Part shown: piece after piece, positions 23,801-35,625 of the stretch
Layout: each line of letters starts with the position of its first letter
Position numbering within the stretch: the stretch's first letter is position 1
The notes under the pieces: generated by a model
Told to the model about the DNA's origin: nothing
The model's database searches: none
The model's input: the letters and a program-made list of their open reading frames with translations, nothing else
From: Phoenix dactylifera
Taxonomy: Eukaryota; Streptophyta; Magnoliopsida; Arecales; Arecaceae
Direction of reading: 5' to 3'
DNA length: 64,000 nt
Assembly (NCBI RefSeq): GCF_009389715.1
Contig: NC_052409.1
Location: 2,644,001-2,708,000 of the forward strand
Translations under genes and position numbers: made by a program

Positions 23801-26800
23801 GTTGTTACTTGTTAGACTCTCACTGCACTAAACGGTAACGATAGAATTGAAAACCAAAGGTAAAAGTGGATATTCGCTGTGCCCTCAGTGAGCTTGTTCA
23901 ATCATCCATTTCTATTTTTCCTTATGGTACACCTTCAGGGAGCATTTCTAATCACTCGTTTCAATTTTGACATCATAGTATAGGTTGAGAAATGAAAGAA
24001 TCCACTCGATCAAACCACTTATTTGTTTATTTTGTTATATTATGTCAGTAATTTGAAACTCTGGAACCCTTGTGTAAAGGACTCCTCACCTAGACAAGTG
24101 AACTCCACCATTGCTCAAAGATATAGATGTGTTTTTGTATTGGTCTTTCTGTCTTGCTCTCAAGTTATAAAGACGTAAATATCCAGACCAGGTAATATTA
24201 CTAATATCTGATATGGAGATTTGCGTTGTTTGGTCAGAAATAAACGAAAAAAAAAAAACCAAATGGTTTGGCTTGCACTACATAGGAATTGCTCCTGCCA
24301 GAAGCCATATTACGAAACTTACAAGTAAAAGGATTTAACAAATGTTTATTGAGTGACGAGAGGAATGGAACTTGGAAGCCCATAGTCTTCAACAAAGACC
24401 GAGATCTGCTTCCCATGAGGGTCGTGTGGTGTCCTGCTGAGTGCTTCAGCAAGAAGCTTGTGCATTTTTCCTATCAAAAATCTCTACTGTACAGACCCCT
24501 AATTGAGGCCTTGCTTATCATCCCAGAAAATGCTATCTATCAAAAATCTCTTTGGGTACGCTATATTGCTTTGTAATATAACCCTTCGGTAGAATGCTTT
24601 CTGCCTATCTATTTAATTAGCACGCTGTCTTTTTCGTAAAACTTTGGCAATCAAAAGAGAGTTCTATGCTTATATTCCTGTCTGTTGTTGCCTTTCTTCA
24701 ATTCATGTACTTCAATGAGCCTGCATCATAATCATTTACGAGGTATTGAAATTTCCTGTTAAAAAGCACTTGCACCTGCTTAGTTATTTAACGAATAATT
24801 ATCCTGCTGCCTTCCCCCGTTAGGATCAGTTATCAACTCATCCTGACTGCAGGTAATCTTTCTTAAGTTTATATTCATAGTTGGTGTCAAAAAGTCTAAC
24901 CATAACCATCAAACCTTTTCTGTACTATTTTGGTTGGCTTTGTTAATCCTCATTTGGTAATCATTCCTTTCTCGAGCTACCTTTAATATTAGATTTCTAT
25001 TAATTTGTGTAATTTTTTTTTGACCTGTGGCATTATTTATCTTTCTTTTTAAACTGGTCAGCTTATTCTTGAACTCAGCTAAAGGCTATCTTACAATTGC
25101 ATTGGTCTCTCAGCTTGCTCTCGAGCTTGGCCTAGTGCTGAAAAATATCAAGTAGCCATGGTATTTTTGCAGACAAGTTCTGGAAGCTGTTAGGAGTGGT
25201 TTCTCTGTATTGATATATTTATAAATCTTGTTGTAGCAGGCGTTTCTTTTCTTATCTTTTCTTTTCCTTTTGTTTTTTTGGATCTATACCCAGAATTTGA
25301 ACCCTTGGCGAGCTGCTAGCTAAGAAGTCCGAACCAACTGATAGCAGTTGTTGGCAGAGAGTGGCCGTTTCACCCTCTGCGAAGTGCATTAATTGAAACT
25401 ATACCATTCATGTTACATGATGTATTCACACAAGTTACTATATCTTCTGAAGTTAGAAGCTGGGCTATAGACCTTGCTGAAAGCTTAAGTGATCTCCTAC
25501 ACATTCAGCATTTATGCATAACACCACTGCAAGTCTTGCAAATTTAGTTTCATTGAAAGCAAATCACCTGCACACACGGGTAGCCTTTGCACAATACCTT
25601 GTGCATTTTAGTTTATTTGGAATGAATATGAGTGAATATGCACAATGATGATGAAATTGCATCCTCCAAGCCTCAGTTGTCGGTTTTCTTTCCCTCTTCC
25701 TTTTATCCGACTCCAATCCCTTCTCTTAAATTCCAACTGCTATATCATGCAGTCTCTCTTCATGTAAATGTGCTGGTGGAATGCTTTGTGAAGTGTACTA
25801 TAGCCTTAATACACCGGCTATACTGTATGGATATTTCATATTATTTCTGAACTCTGAAAGTGCCTAGACTTTTGACATGCCTAGATACTCTTGGCAAGTT
25901 GGCGTCTTGAAAAGGAGTGTCCTAGCATTAGCTAAAGTTGTCTACACTTCGCAAAACTTTCTTGGATATCATAAGCAAGGGATGAACTATTTAGCATTTA
26001 ACCTAGCCAAGAGTACAACAAATCCACATAACCTTAACTGTTCGGGTGCTTTTACCGAAACGGCACACCTTCGCCCCTCCTCCTAATATGATGACATAAA
26101 ATTTGAGTTTTTAGCAACAAGGATCATTGATTGATCAACTCAATTTAAATTTCAATACACTGGTTCTGCTATGGTTTATGATCGGTGCTTCAGACCCCGA
26201 TGAGCCTCGAAGCTGAACCCATGCTATATGGTGTCTTTGGATCACGCTCCTTGCATGGCAGCTGCCGCGTCGGAATCGCGGGGAGTGAAGGGTAGTGTGA
26301 GGACGAGGCATGCACGTGGAAAGAGAGTCGATCACGATGGAGCTAGGAGCGAGAGGAAGAATCGTTCCGATGATGGTTCCGTTGTGAAGACAGAAAGCAG
26401 AGTACGTTTGGGACTGGGAGCAAACGTCATGCACTTAGCTCCCACGCGAGGACGTGGGGAATGAGTTGAGCGGACGCCAGGCACTCAGCCCCCATGCAAG
26501 GACGTAGGGAACGAGTCGATGTAGTGACGGGTCAGCCTTTCACAAGTCACTTTTTACAAGTCAGTTATCAAGGAGTTATGGTGGGAGGATAAATGGGAGG
26601 TTGGGTGAGTGAATATGGGAGGGAGATATTTTTTTTGTTCCAATGTACAGTGCTTCACTCTTACCCAAAGAAGAGTTTTAGTCTACCAATTCTTTTCCTT
26701 TCTTCCGTTCGACTCCGTCTCTGGTTTGAGACCTAACAATTTATGTCATAAGTTTGTATCATTTGGAAGTGACACACTTTCGAATTTTTGGGGATTGAAT

Positions 26801-27340
26801 TATCCCACAGGAAGATATCTGGTGTGTCTTTGGGAAATGCCGTTGAATGGATGCGAGGACATGTTCTATTCTTTACCTGACAATATTGCATGCCAGTCTC
26901 TTATTCAGAGATGTTTTGATTCCTTTCTGTGAATTATTGAGCTCTTTCGCTAATGTATTTCTTAGTTTTCGTCTCGGCACTGTAAACATGTACTAGTTGC
27001 AGCTGCAAGTAATATTTCAGATGCAGCAATGTCCACACTTGATACAAGAAATAGAGATGTCATCTGACCTTCTTGTTCGCATTGAGCTGTTTAACATTCT
27101 CTCTGAAGGCGTCTTTTCCCTTTGGCTCTATGTTTTCGTGGTTTAAGGGCAACTCCATTGTTCTAATTTATGATGGTTCATGATGTAACTTGTTGCTGCT
27201 TGGTAATCACAAGATCTAAATGTTATTGCTCTTTTGTGCACTTGCACCTTTTTTTGTTATTATTATTTTTCTTTTCTCCTTTTCATTTTTTTTTTCTTCC
27301 TAGTGTTTACCTATTAACGGTTATCATTGATTCCCCTTTT
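20881..27340. other. HMGB 3' UTR and gene-free interval
   Basis: The first 300-400 bases should be the HMGB 3' UTR. The rest is AT-rich sequence without convincing exons on either strand. Longest open frames (for example 24289-24576 plus and the matching minus frame) are not recognised. A GC-rich, repeat-derived patch at about 26170-26738 is listed separately. Confidence 0.55.
26170..26738. repeat. GC-rich patch, possible LTR-derived fossil
   Basis: Base composition changes sharply from the AT-rich surroundings. A unit of about 40 bases is repeated with a 50-base period (26431-26470 and 26481-26520, core GGACGTRGGGA). The right edge reads GAGACCTAACA, which resembles the end of an LTR, but I found no matching left end or target duplication. 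Family and age are unresolved; it is at most a broken remnant. Confidence 0.35.
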
Positions 27341-27345
27341 GTCTC

Positions 27346-27417
27346 GCTTCCGTAGCATAGTGGTAGTGCGTTCGCTTCGTAAGCGAAAGGTCGCGAGTTC
27401 GATCCTCGCCGGGAGCT
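27346..27417 (+). tRNA. tRNA-Thr (anticodon CGT)
   Basis: This 72-base sequence folds as a complete cloverleaf. The acceptor stem GCTTCCG pairs with CGGGAGC (27410-27416). The D arm is GCAT/GTGC. The anticodon stem TTCGC/GCGAA encloses the loop TTCGTAA with anticodon CGT at 27378-27380. The T arm is GCGAG/CTCGC with loop TTCGATC. The unpaired 3' base is T27417 and CCA is not encoded, as normal for a nuclear tRNA. It decodes ACG threonine codons. No intron is present. The internal A and B boxes are intact, and a TTTT run follows at 27424-27427. Confidence 0.96.
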
Positions 27418-27423
27418 ATTGAG

Positions 27424-27427
27424 TTTT
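27424..27427 (+). terminator. RNA polymerase III terminator of tRNA-Thr
   Basis: TTTT seven bases after the mature 3' end of the tRNA. Confidence 0.75.
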
Positions 27428-29179
27428 ATTAGCTTGAAAAAGGCAACCCTGATACAGGGGTTAGCTGTATTTTTTTTACCCTGCAATTCGCTAAGTTTTG
27501 TTTGTTTATTTAGTTTTGGGTTTTTTTTTAATAAATATCCTTCTAAAAATTCAAACTTATGTAAATATTTTTTAAAATTTATATTTATTCCTGTACTCTT
27601 ACAAAATACTATTTTTGCATAAATACCCCTAATAAAATAGTTTTTCAATACCATTAATAAAAACTATATTTATTTTAATTAAAAATATAATAGAATTTTG
27701 AAATTGCTTTTTTTTTTTTTTGTCTTCCATCTCAATCATCTTATAAATATATTTTTTTGTACATCCACTCATTAAAAATATTTTAGTCATTTTAATTTAA
27801 AACTGTTAATTTTTAACGACGTTAGATAGCTTGGTTATATATACAAAAATAAGAATAAAAAATGATAAAATAGTAAAATAAGTGTTTTATGAGGGTATAT
27901 ATAAAAATATCAATTTTGGAAGGGTATTCATGCAAAATTTGATATTTAAGATAATATTTATGAAAAAAAATCTATTATTTTTTTCAATGTTAAGTTAGCT
28001 TGGTTTTCCTTCTTTCTTCTCCTTTTTCTTAACTTTTTATTTATTTATTCCCATATCCGTACTTCCACAACCAACCTGAGCCTGGTTAACTCGGTCTACA
28101 TACACACATGCTCATTCTAAAACCAAGATGAGTTTAAACTGAGTCAACCTTCTCTTAGATTAACGCAACTAGGCTGCTTTATTTGGTAGCCAACATGAGA
28201 TATGGGTGCCACTTGGTGACTTGGCCCAACACCAGCCTAAACCGACCAACAAGAGGCCCATATTGACCCAACCCAACCAAAAATAAAGGCAGGATCCACC
28301 CTCCTACTGGTTGACTACAAAATCTCCAAAGCCAAAAACACAATTTTAATTGGCCCAAAAGCCTAAAATGTAATTTAGGTCTGATTTTGGATTGTCCCGT
28401 GCATCGAGAGCTTATTATAGAAGTTTTTGTAATGTGATTGTTGATATTAAGTTGATATTCTTATGTACTATCATTTTCATCGTCATTACGTTGATAGGAT
28501 TTTAGGAAAATAATAAGAAAGAGATAGAAAATTACTTTATTGTTATTTATTTTGTGGATTGAGTTAAACTAGTTTTACTAGTATTTTCCTTTTAATTTTA
28601 TAGCTGGTGTATTTCATATATGACATGATTGTATGTTGTTGCATTAGTGGTTAACTTTGTCGTGGCAAGTCCAAATTTCTGCTATGGATGGATGATGATA
28701 ATTTTGATAATTTCAAAGTCTCCTCTTGTTTTTGGTGGGCATTTAACCTAATCCACACCCTTCCATGAAGGGTGCCTTGTCAACGAGCCAACCTAGCAAT
28801 GTGGAGCTTTAGCTTAGATTTTAAGCTCACAACTTTAATTAGTAGGATCAGCTGGGAACGGTATGTTTCATTAAACTCGAGCCATATTTTAGCCAATATG
28901 TGTGCACCAGAGAGAGAACACATTTCAATCTCCATTGCTTATCCCTTTTTGAGAACTAGGACAGAAAAAGTTGGGACAAATCCTGATCATTTCAACCCTA
29001 CCACCCACTATCACTTGTCAAGCTAAATCACCAATTTTCAAGCATCGAATCCAACTGTCCTTTAGATATGTAACTAGTTGAACAGTCATAGTTTAGATAA
29101 AAAAAAATACTAGGTAGACCAGATTTATCGGGGATCCAAGATAAAGTAAATTTATTTAAAATAATTTTATTTTAGATTT
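27428..29179. other. AT-rich gene-free interval
   Basis: Strongly AT-rich to about 28000, with many A and T runs, then mixed sequence. No gene or identifiable element. Short open frames are not family-like. Confidence 0.5.
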
Positions 29180-29188
29180 ATGGTGGAT
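29180..29188. repeat. Target-site duplication, poly(A) side of LINE copy
   Basis: ATGGTGGAT, identical to 29685-29693 on the other side of the LINE copy. Confidence 0.75.
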
Positions 29189-29684
29189 TTTTTTTTTTTT
29201 TTTTTGTGTGTGTGCATCGGCTACTCATACTGTACAACTAGCTGCATCAGAAGCAAAAAGACAACACAAAGCAAATAGAAATGAGGACTGCTGAATCCAG
29301 AGAAACTCTCCTGAATGGTGAGTAGCAAACGAGGCGACCCAGTTAACAACTTGGTTCGTCTCTCGAAGAACATGCCTGATCTGAATAGCCCGGCACTCCC
29401 ATAACATCCGTCGCATATCGCCCAGAAGCAGGTGCTCCACCTCCTTCCGCCCCTTCTCTCGAAGGCGCACGATCAATGAAGCTGAGTCTTCCTCCAAAAT
29501 AATGCAACCAGCGTGCAGAACATGTCTCGCATAGGAAACTCCTTTTCATACTGCCCTGAGCTCTGTCTCAAAAATCGAAGCTTCGAAGGAACGACACCTC
29601 TTCTCTCTTTCGCCGCAAGTAGATTAGCACTATGATCTCTGATAACAAAAGCCGCTCTCACCCAACCACCGCCGGGCAATCACC
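29189..29684 (-). mobile_element. 5'-truncated LINE insertion (RNase H tail), minus strand
   Basis: The minus strand encodes the C-terminal RNase H-like domain of a plant L1-type LINE: a start like GGWVRAAFVIRDHS, then EEDSASLIVRLREKG, RHVLRETNQVVNWVAS and HHSGEFLW. The copy has at least one frameshift and one in-frame stop, and an Asn replaces the usual late Asp (NQVVNW for NRAADW). A poly(A) tail, seen as a T run from 29189 to about 29206, ends the copy. ATGGTGGAT occurs on both sides (29180-29188 and 29685-29693), which is a target-site duplication. Truncation at the 5' end, a poly(A) tail and a target duplication are the signature of target-primed reverse transcription. Confidence 0.88.
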
Positions 29685-29693
29685 ATGGTGGAT
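29685..29693. repeat. Target-site duplication, 5' side of LINE copy
   Basis: ATGGTGGAT, matching 29180-29188. Confidence 0.75.
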
Positions 29694-31426
29694 CTTTAAT
29701 AAATTTTTGCTGTTGCACCGCCACCTTGCGTTTAATTTCCACGGTACCCATGTTCGTTGGTAGACCTACCGCTTAAAGGTTCAAATCAAAGGGATCACTT
29801 TCAGCAGCGGGACCAGCCGAAAGGGGTGAAGGACTACAGTAATGGCAACAAAGGCTGGTCGGACGCAAATTTCAAAAAGGCGCACCCACCCACAAACACG
29901 TAACAAGTCAAGTGACATATGATGCCTTTTCTCTTGCCTCATGACTTAAAGTTCCCTCATCTTCTGGAAGAGAATAAAAGTCCAACGAACATGGTCAAGA
30001 CTCAAGTCTACTATAGAGAAATCACAAGCATTAAAGACAGAAAAAGGGTGTGGAAATTGTAATCCCTTTCCCAAGCCAAACTAATGGAAACAGACAAATG
30101 CGGAAGTAACACCAAACTGCCTAATAAAAAAGAAATAACTACATACAAAAGCCATGCATCCAATATATATATATAATTTTTGCATAAGTCCTCCATTACT
30201 ATTATATATATATACATATTATAACAAAGTTCTAGCTAAATCTATGAGATATGAGAGATATGATAGTAACTTGAAGAGGTGTAGCAAATATATGTATATA
30301 TATATATATATCCGATAACTTAAAGAGGTGCAATAAAGATATGAGAGGTATGATAGTAATGTCCAACATGAATCTCAAATTTTGCCATGAATTATTATGT
30401 TAGGCTTGATGAAACCGGTAAACTTGAACCAAACCCCTAAAATGGTGCGACTCCAAGAGTTCATGCTTGGGGTCTTGCAGGGAATTCCTTGGGTGATACT
30501 TGGCCCTGAAAGCATGCTTGGGTTATATGGTGGGGTCTCAGGTTCCAAATTTTAAATGGAATCAGACCAAACTATGTTGGATTTGTGTGAGTAAAATATG
30601 ATATCATATCCAGGTTTGTTGAATCCTTGAATGCATGCATGTCTGCCATCCAATGGCATTTTTACCAACCGAATCTAATGATGATAGGATAAGTCATTAT
30701 TAAATCAGGCAGTGGCCCTCCTTTATTGCTCCCCAAAATCCCATCCTTCTATTTGAAAATTGAGTAAATTATATGATGAAGTAATTTATTTGTACATGGA
30801 TTAAGTTGGCTAAATAGATTTGGAAGACAAAAAAAAAAAAATTTGTACCAATCTTTTATAAATATTTTTGTAGAAATAATTTAACTCGAGTGGTTTCATG
30901 AGTTTTTGGCTAACAAGAAATAAAGTAACTGGATTAAATAACTTCTGTTCTCTCTAATTCGGCTCTCAAACGTAGTTTATAGAGTTTTGAACAACGTGGG
31001 CTACTGGAAGCCAACGGACTTGTGAAATTTATTCAATTAATTGATAAGAAACCATGGCCGGACTTGTGAAAAGACCTTTGCTGACATTTGAGTGCACATA
31101 GTAGTAGAAAAGGATGCTAATTTGTGGAAAAACCTTGACCTTTCGTGGAAGGGACAGATGCATCCATGAATATATTCAATACAACGTCCTCTAAGCATTA
31201 AATTATCTCCGTACACTCAATTATGTGATTAGAACATAAAGAATTATTAGTGTTAATCCAATGAAAAGTGAAAATAGTGCTAGTGGCAAAGCATGCATAA
31301 TATAATTTAAATGGTAAGTGGAATCTTTGAAACTTCTCTCCCCATAAGTGTAGTTCTCCGTTATTTTCTTCTTTGACTATTAAATTATAAGGCATGGCTG
31401 ACAAAGCTTCTGCTTATCCTGATGAA
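29694..31426. other. Gene-free interval with AT microsatellites
   Basis: No gene found. AT microsatellites lie at about 30159-30175, 30200-30215 and 30288-30311. A phrase like GATATGAGAG.TATGATAGTAA occurs on both sides of the last one (about 30247 and 30336), so a small local duplication has happened here. Confidence 0.5.
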
Positions 31427-31970
31427 AAAAAGGACAAGGGTAAAAAAGAGAGCAAAAGTTGTGAATCCAGCATATAAGACTTCCCAGTTTTTTAGTTTAG
31501 GTTCTCCGAGTTTACTCCTTCTGCTACTCAAATTCTTGGCACCAACACAAGCACTTAAGGAGTATTGTGTTGATGATACCTTGTTATAAAGACAAGTTAG
31601 CACAATTCATGAGATTGATGCAAACTAGAGGGTTGATAGTTTTTGGAGTGAATTATCTATCTTGTCCCTCTTACAAAAGTTGTGAGTGAATTATCTATCT
31701 TGTCCCTCTTACAAAAAAAGACAAGGGTAAAAAAAAAGAAGCAGCAAAAGTTATGAATCTAGCTTATAAGGCTTCCTAGATTCTCAGTTTTGGTTTTCCC
31801 AGTTTACCACTTTTGCTACTAAAATTCTTGGCACCAATACAAGCACTTAAGGAGTATTGTATTGATGATACCTTGTAATAAAGACAAGATTAGCACAATT
31901 CATGAGATTGATGCAAACTAGATGGTTGATAGTTTTTAGAGTGAATTATCTATCTTGTCTCTCTTACAAA
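31427..31970. repeat. Diverged direct duplication, about 250-bp unit, 287-bp period
   Basis: Unit 1 (about 31427-31678) and unit 2 (about 31714-31970) share long stretches, such as GACAAGGGTAAAAAA, CTTGGCACCAA.ACAAGC and ATGAGATTGATGCAAACTAG. Between them a phrase of about 31 bases (GTGAATTATCTATCTTGTCC core) is present in an extra copy, at 31647 and 31685, and again near 31941. No coding capacity. Confidence 0.85.
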
Positions 31971-32370
31971 AATGCCACACAGAGTGGGGATATGATTCAA
32001 ACATCTTTTTAGTGCAAAAAAAAAAAAATCTAAGTGCAATATGATGATCATCCTGGTATTGCTTATGTACGGTCGACATGATTCAACAAGGTGTATCTAA
32101 GATAATATACATTGGACCACTAATAGCTTGGCAATGACTCTAGAACTAGGAGTTTTGATTCCTTGAGAGTGAGAACGCATTCTTATTCCACCTGATACAA
32201 GTGCAAACAGCCGATCAAGTCACAAATGACTACATCTACTCACACATATTCAAAAGGGTTTTGATAGCTTACTCTACCCTTCTAGAATGCTTATGCTTGG
32301 TATTTTGTTAAGGAGCATTACTTCTATAGTTCTGGCACTATTGGACTGATGGTATGAAGACCTCTCCAAA

Positions 32371-32382
32371 ACTTTTTCCAAT
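32371..32382. repeat. Target-site duplication, 5' side of plus-strand LINE
   Basis: ACTTTTTCCAAT, repeated at 32742-32753 after the poly(A) tail. Confidence 0.85.
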
Positions 32383-32741
32383 TACTATGTGTGGCAAGTA
32401 CTTGGTGTGGAGCGGGTCTGCCTTGAGGGAGATTCATCTATGGTTGTCGACTGGCTCCGAGGGACGGATCAGTTTGGGGATGGTCATCCCCTTATTCGGG
32501 AGGCCCGTAGGATGGTGCGGTTGATGGGCGATGTTCAGATAGGACATGTGTTCAGGGAGGCGAACAGGGCTGCAGACTGGGTCGCCTCTTATGTTGCCCG
32601 GCATTCCAGAGATTTTACTTGGACGTCTGACTATGACGTTCATCCTTATTTGCATCTTTTATTTTTCCGCGATTTAGCAGGTTGTACTCACGTTAGAGTT
32701 ATATGAAATGAGTAGCCGCTTTTACCTAAAAAAAAAAAAAA
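32383..32741 (+). mobile_element. 5'-truncated LINE insertion (RNase H tail), plus strand
   Basis: An open frame from 32389 to 32706 encodes the C-terminal part of a LINE RNase H-like domain: VCLEGDSSMVVDW, then GHVFREANRAADWVASYVA and RHSRDFTW, ending CTHVRVI. The catalytic-type aspartates in GDSS and AADW are both present. A 3' UTR of about 22 bases is followed by a poly(A) run at 32728-32742. ACTTTTTCCAAT occurs just before the copy (32371-32382) and just after the tail (32742-32753), giving a 12-bp target-site duplication. The open frame shows no stop, so this copy is younger than the other LINE tails here. It is not a host gene. Confidence 0.92.
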
Positions 32742-32753
32742 ACTTTTTCCAAT
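32742..32753. repeat. Target-site duplication, 3' side of plus-strand LINE
   Basis: ACTTTTTCCAAT, identical to 32371-32382; its first A merges with the poly(A) run. Confidence 0.85.
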
Positions 32754-35339
32754 CCACACTTTATTGACCCTATGGTTCACATGTTCTTACCAAAAAATAT
32801 GGTTCTCATTTAATAGTTATGATCGAAAAAAGTGCTTCTAGTTACGTAGTAAGATTTCCCATTCTAGATTTGTAGCCCATGCTTACTATAGTCTAACACA
32901 ATTTGGCCCCTGTGCAGTGGCCTACACCTATTTTGGCTAGAATGTTTCCAAATTGACTAGTTCATACAAGGTATTTGCAAAACTAGATAAAATTCATTTA
33001 GCACCTGCAATTTGACCATGTATTAGAAGAAAAACTAGAAAATTTCATTCAAATCGGTTGAAATCTTGTAAGGAAATAAAGTTCTATTGTCAGCCATAAC
33101 CGAACATCAACAATAAAAAATATGTATGAAACAATACATTACACAATAAATTATCTTGATTAACTTCACTAACAAATGACCAACTTGCATCAAAATTAAT
33201 GTTTCGTGCATATAACAACTGTTTTAATGTCACTGCTAGCGTTAGCTTACCTTTGTAAATATTGTAAACTTGCAAAATTTTATTTACAATATTCATGATC
33301 CCTTGTGCAACATCACATTACATCAGTAGAGCCATCTACAATTTTTTAATAAACAATATAATATTAATTATTATTTATAAATTTAGAGTGTAACAGATGT
33401 TGCATACCTACGTGGCGGACTATACAAGCATGCAAAACTATGGATCATATCAAAGCAATAATGATTCTTGAAAATTGATTTGATCAAGATCTTATGCAAA
33501 TAATTTTTACATCGATTGTTCAGAAGTAACATAAGTCAACCTATTCTAACCATTCATTCAAATTAAATAAAATATTCTAACTAGTCTAAATAGTCTAACT
33601 AGAACTCCAACTACTGAGAATATCTTCAGACGATCGAGTGTACTTTCTATATTCCGAGCAATCATGCATTCGGATCTGAAAAATAGAGAAAAAAATAATG
33701 AGTTACACTAGCCTAGTAAGTAGCATAATATCCTAAAGTGGGGTCTAAGTATGCCAAATAATTAATTGGAGAGAAAGATATTGACCAAGAATAAATCAAT
33801 TCTCGAATAATACACAAATTTCTTTTGAAGTTTACTATTATTTTCATAAATTGATACTAGAAATCTAATATTAGGCTATAGCCACGTAACCCAGTGATAT
33901 GAGTTAGAATGCACAAAATGCCAAATACCACTATTCTAATTACCAGTGGATCGGTATCCAAATATCACTATTTTAATTATCGGTGGTTCGATATCAAAAC
34001 CAGTTTCTTAGGTTACAAGTCGACAAGGCCAACAAATAATTTCCATTGGCAGAGCCAGATCATAGCCATACTGAGGGTACATATATATAAAACAAATTTT
34101 ATAATTTGCCCAATCATATTTTTTAAATTTTATAACATAACACATGATATATTTAAAACAAAAAGACTTGCTATTGCAGTAATAACATATCAGGCCCATT
34201 TGAACAAGTGTAAAAAAAATATCATATTTAATAAATTAATTATTATTCTATCAAAATTTGAAAAACATACTTTGAAGCATTAGGTTACTTACTTCTTCTC
34301 GCTTTAAAATCCTACTTCAGGTAGGTGGGTCAGATTCACCTATTTTAATATCATTAAATTTCATCGTCATCTTAGAATTTAAGCGAAGTCAAAAATTAAA
34401 ATACTATTTGGGATACAGCCTCATGCTCTTAAGTTAGATTGGTCAAGTGGCAGTGTCCGGCTGCTTGGGTAGTCCGAGCAAGGAGAACTCAATTGGTCAG
34501 ATTCATACATAATTTAGGTGACTCAAATGAATATCAATAGTGGCCAAATTTTAAAAAGATCTAGCTGGGGCTGGGATAATGGACCGATCTACCGTCCAGG
34601 TAACGGGGTAGTTTAGGGCCTCCACATTGGGTTAATTTGGATCCGAGCAATAAAAAAGCAAGGCTTACACTAGGATTCTTAAGCTTGTCTAGAGAGAGAA
34701 AGAGGGAGAATCTCAGTTCCGATTCAATCAGGAGTCTGCATTTGGTTGTTAATGGTATGGGTCAACCTGGATCAATCATCATGTCTGGCCTATGAGTCAA
34801 GAGAGAGAAAAGAGAATTTGAGAACTAATCCATAGCTAAATAAATAAATAAATGAATGAAAGGAAATAAAGGATTAGAAGAGGAAACAGAAGAGAAAGGA
34901 AGGGCAGTTCCCCAAGCTGCCCAAGGGGCAGCTTCCTCGGTCAAGAGAGAAGCAAGTCGAGGCAGGGACTCATTGGGAGATGGCTGTGGTGGTAGATCTT
35001 GCATCTGTATTGGCTTTCGGCAAAAGAAGGGCGACAAAGCTTGGCTAAGAGAACTTAGCAATGAAAAAAATAAGAGATTAAGAGGGGTTTTCGAGGGGGC
35101 GGAGCTCAAATGTGGTGGCGCATTAGTCATCGATGGCAAGAAAAAAGAAGTGGGAGCTCAGTGGTGGATCAACTCTTGGGGGAGGGGGGAGGACTCGGGT
35201 ATTTAAAGGGCTTCAGATAGGGGATAGACTTGGGGTCGTTGCACTCGCTTGTAATTCTTGCAGCGGTTGAGAGCGACCCAACGGCCGACAACTGTTCGAA
35301 CATCCCACAAAATCAACAACAACCACTATTGCTGTGGCT
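32754..35339. other. Gene-free interval, AT-rich then GC-richer
   Basis: AT-rich to about 34400. From 34825 to 35206 composition rises in GC, and both strands are open for about 100 codons. The minus frame contains PPQPSPNESLPRLASLLTEE; I do not recognise it. TATTTAAAG at about 35199 could be a TATA motif. It may be a gene fragment or part of a repeat, and I cannot tell which. Confidence 0.4.
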
Positions 35340-35625
35340 TATCCATTCAACCGAAGAGGAGAAGAAGAAATAGAGGATTATGATCGCTATCCTCTGTGCC
35401 GATCATCTCGCTTTGGTTCAAATGCTAAAGTAAGTTAGGCATGCCAGCTTTAGTCCAATACGGTCTATTCTAGCTTGGATAGTTTATCCATTCAACCGAA
35501 GAGAGGGAAAAGAAGTAGAGGATTATGATCGCGATCCTCTGTGCTGATCATCTCGCTTTGGGTCAAATGCTAAAGTTAGTTAGGCATGCCAGCTTTAGTC
35601 TAATACGGTCTATTCTAGGTTAGAT
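35340..35625. repeat. Tandem duplication of a 141-bp unit, 145-bp period
   Basis: 35340-35480 and 35485-35625 are near-identical. Both begin TATCCATTCAACCGAAGAG and include GATTATGATCG.GATCCTCTG-type sequence, CATCTCGCTTTGG and GTTAGGCATGCCAGCTTTAG. Only scattered single-base differences separate them, so the duplication is recent. No coding function seen. Confidence 0.92.

Noticed and set aside
24234-24576. Overlapping open frames on both strands
   Set aside because: One minus frame has protein-like wording (SRTPHDPHGKQISVF) but is cut by stops. No exon borders or family match could be shown.
27307-27654. 115-codon minus-strand open frame overlapping the tRNA
   Set aside because: It runs through the complement of the tRNA-Thr gene and AT-rich flank and matches no family; chance frame.
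32389-32706. 105-codon open frame as a host gene
   Set aside because: It encodes a LINE RNase H tail between target duplications and a poly(A) run, so it is a mobile-element remnant.
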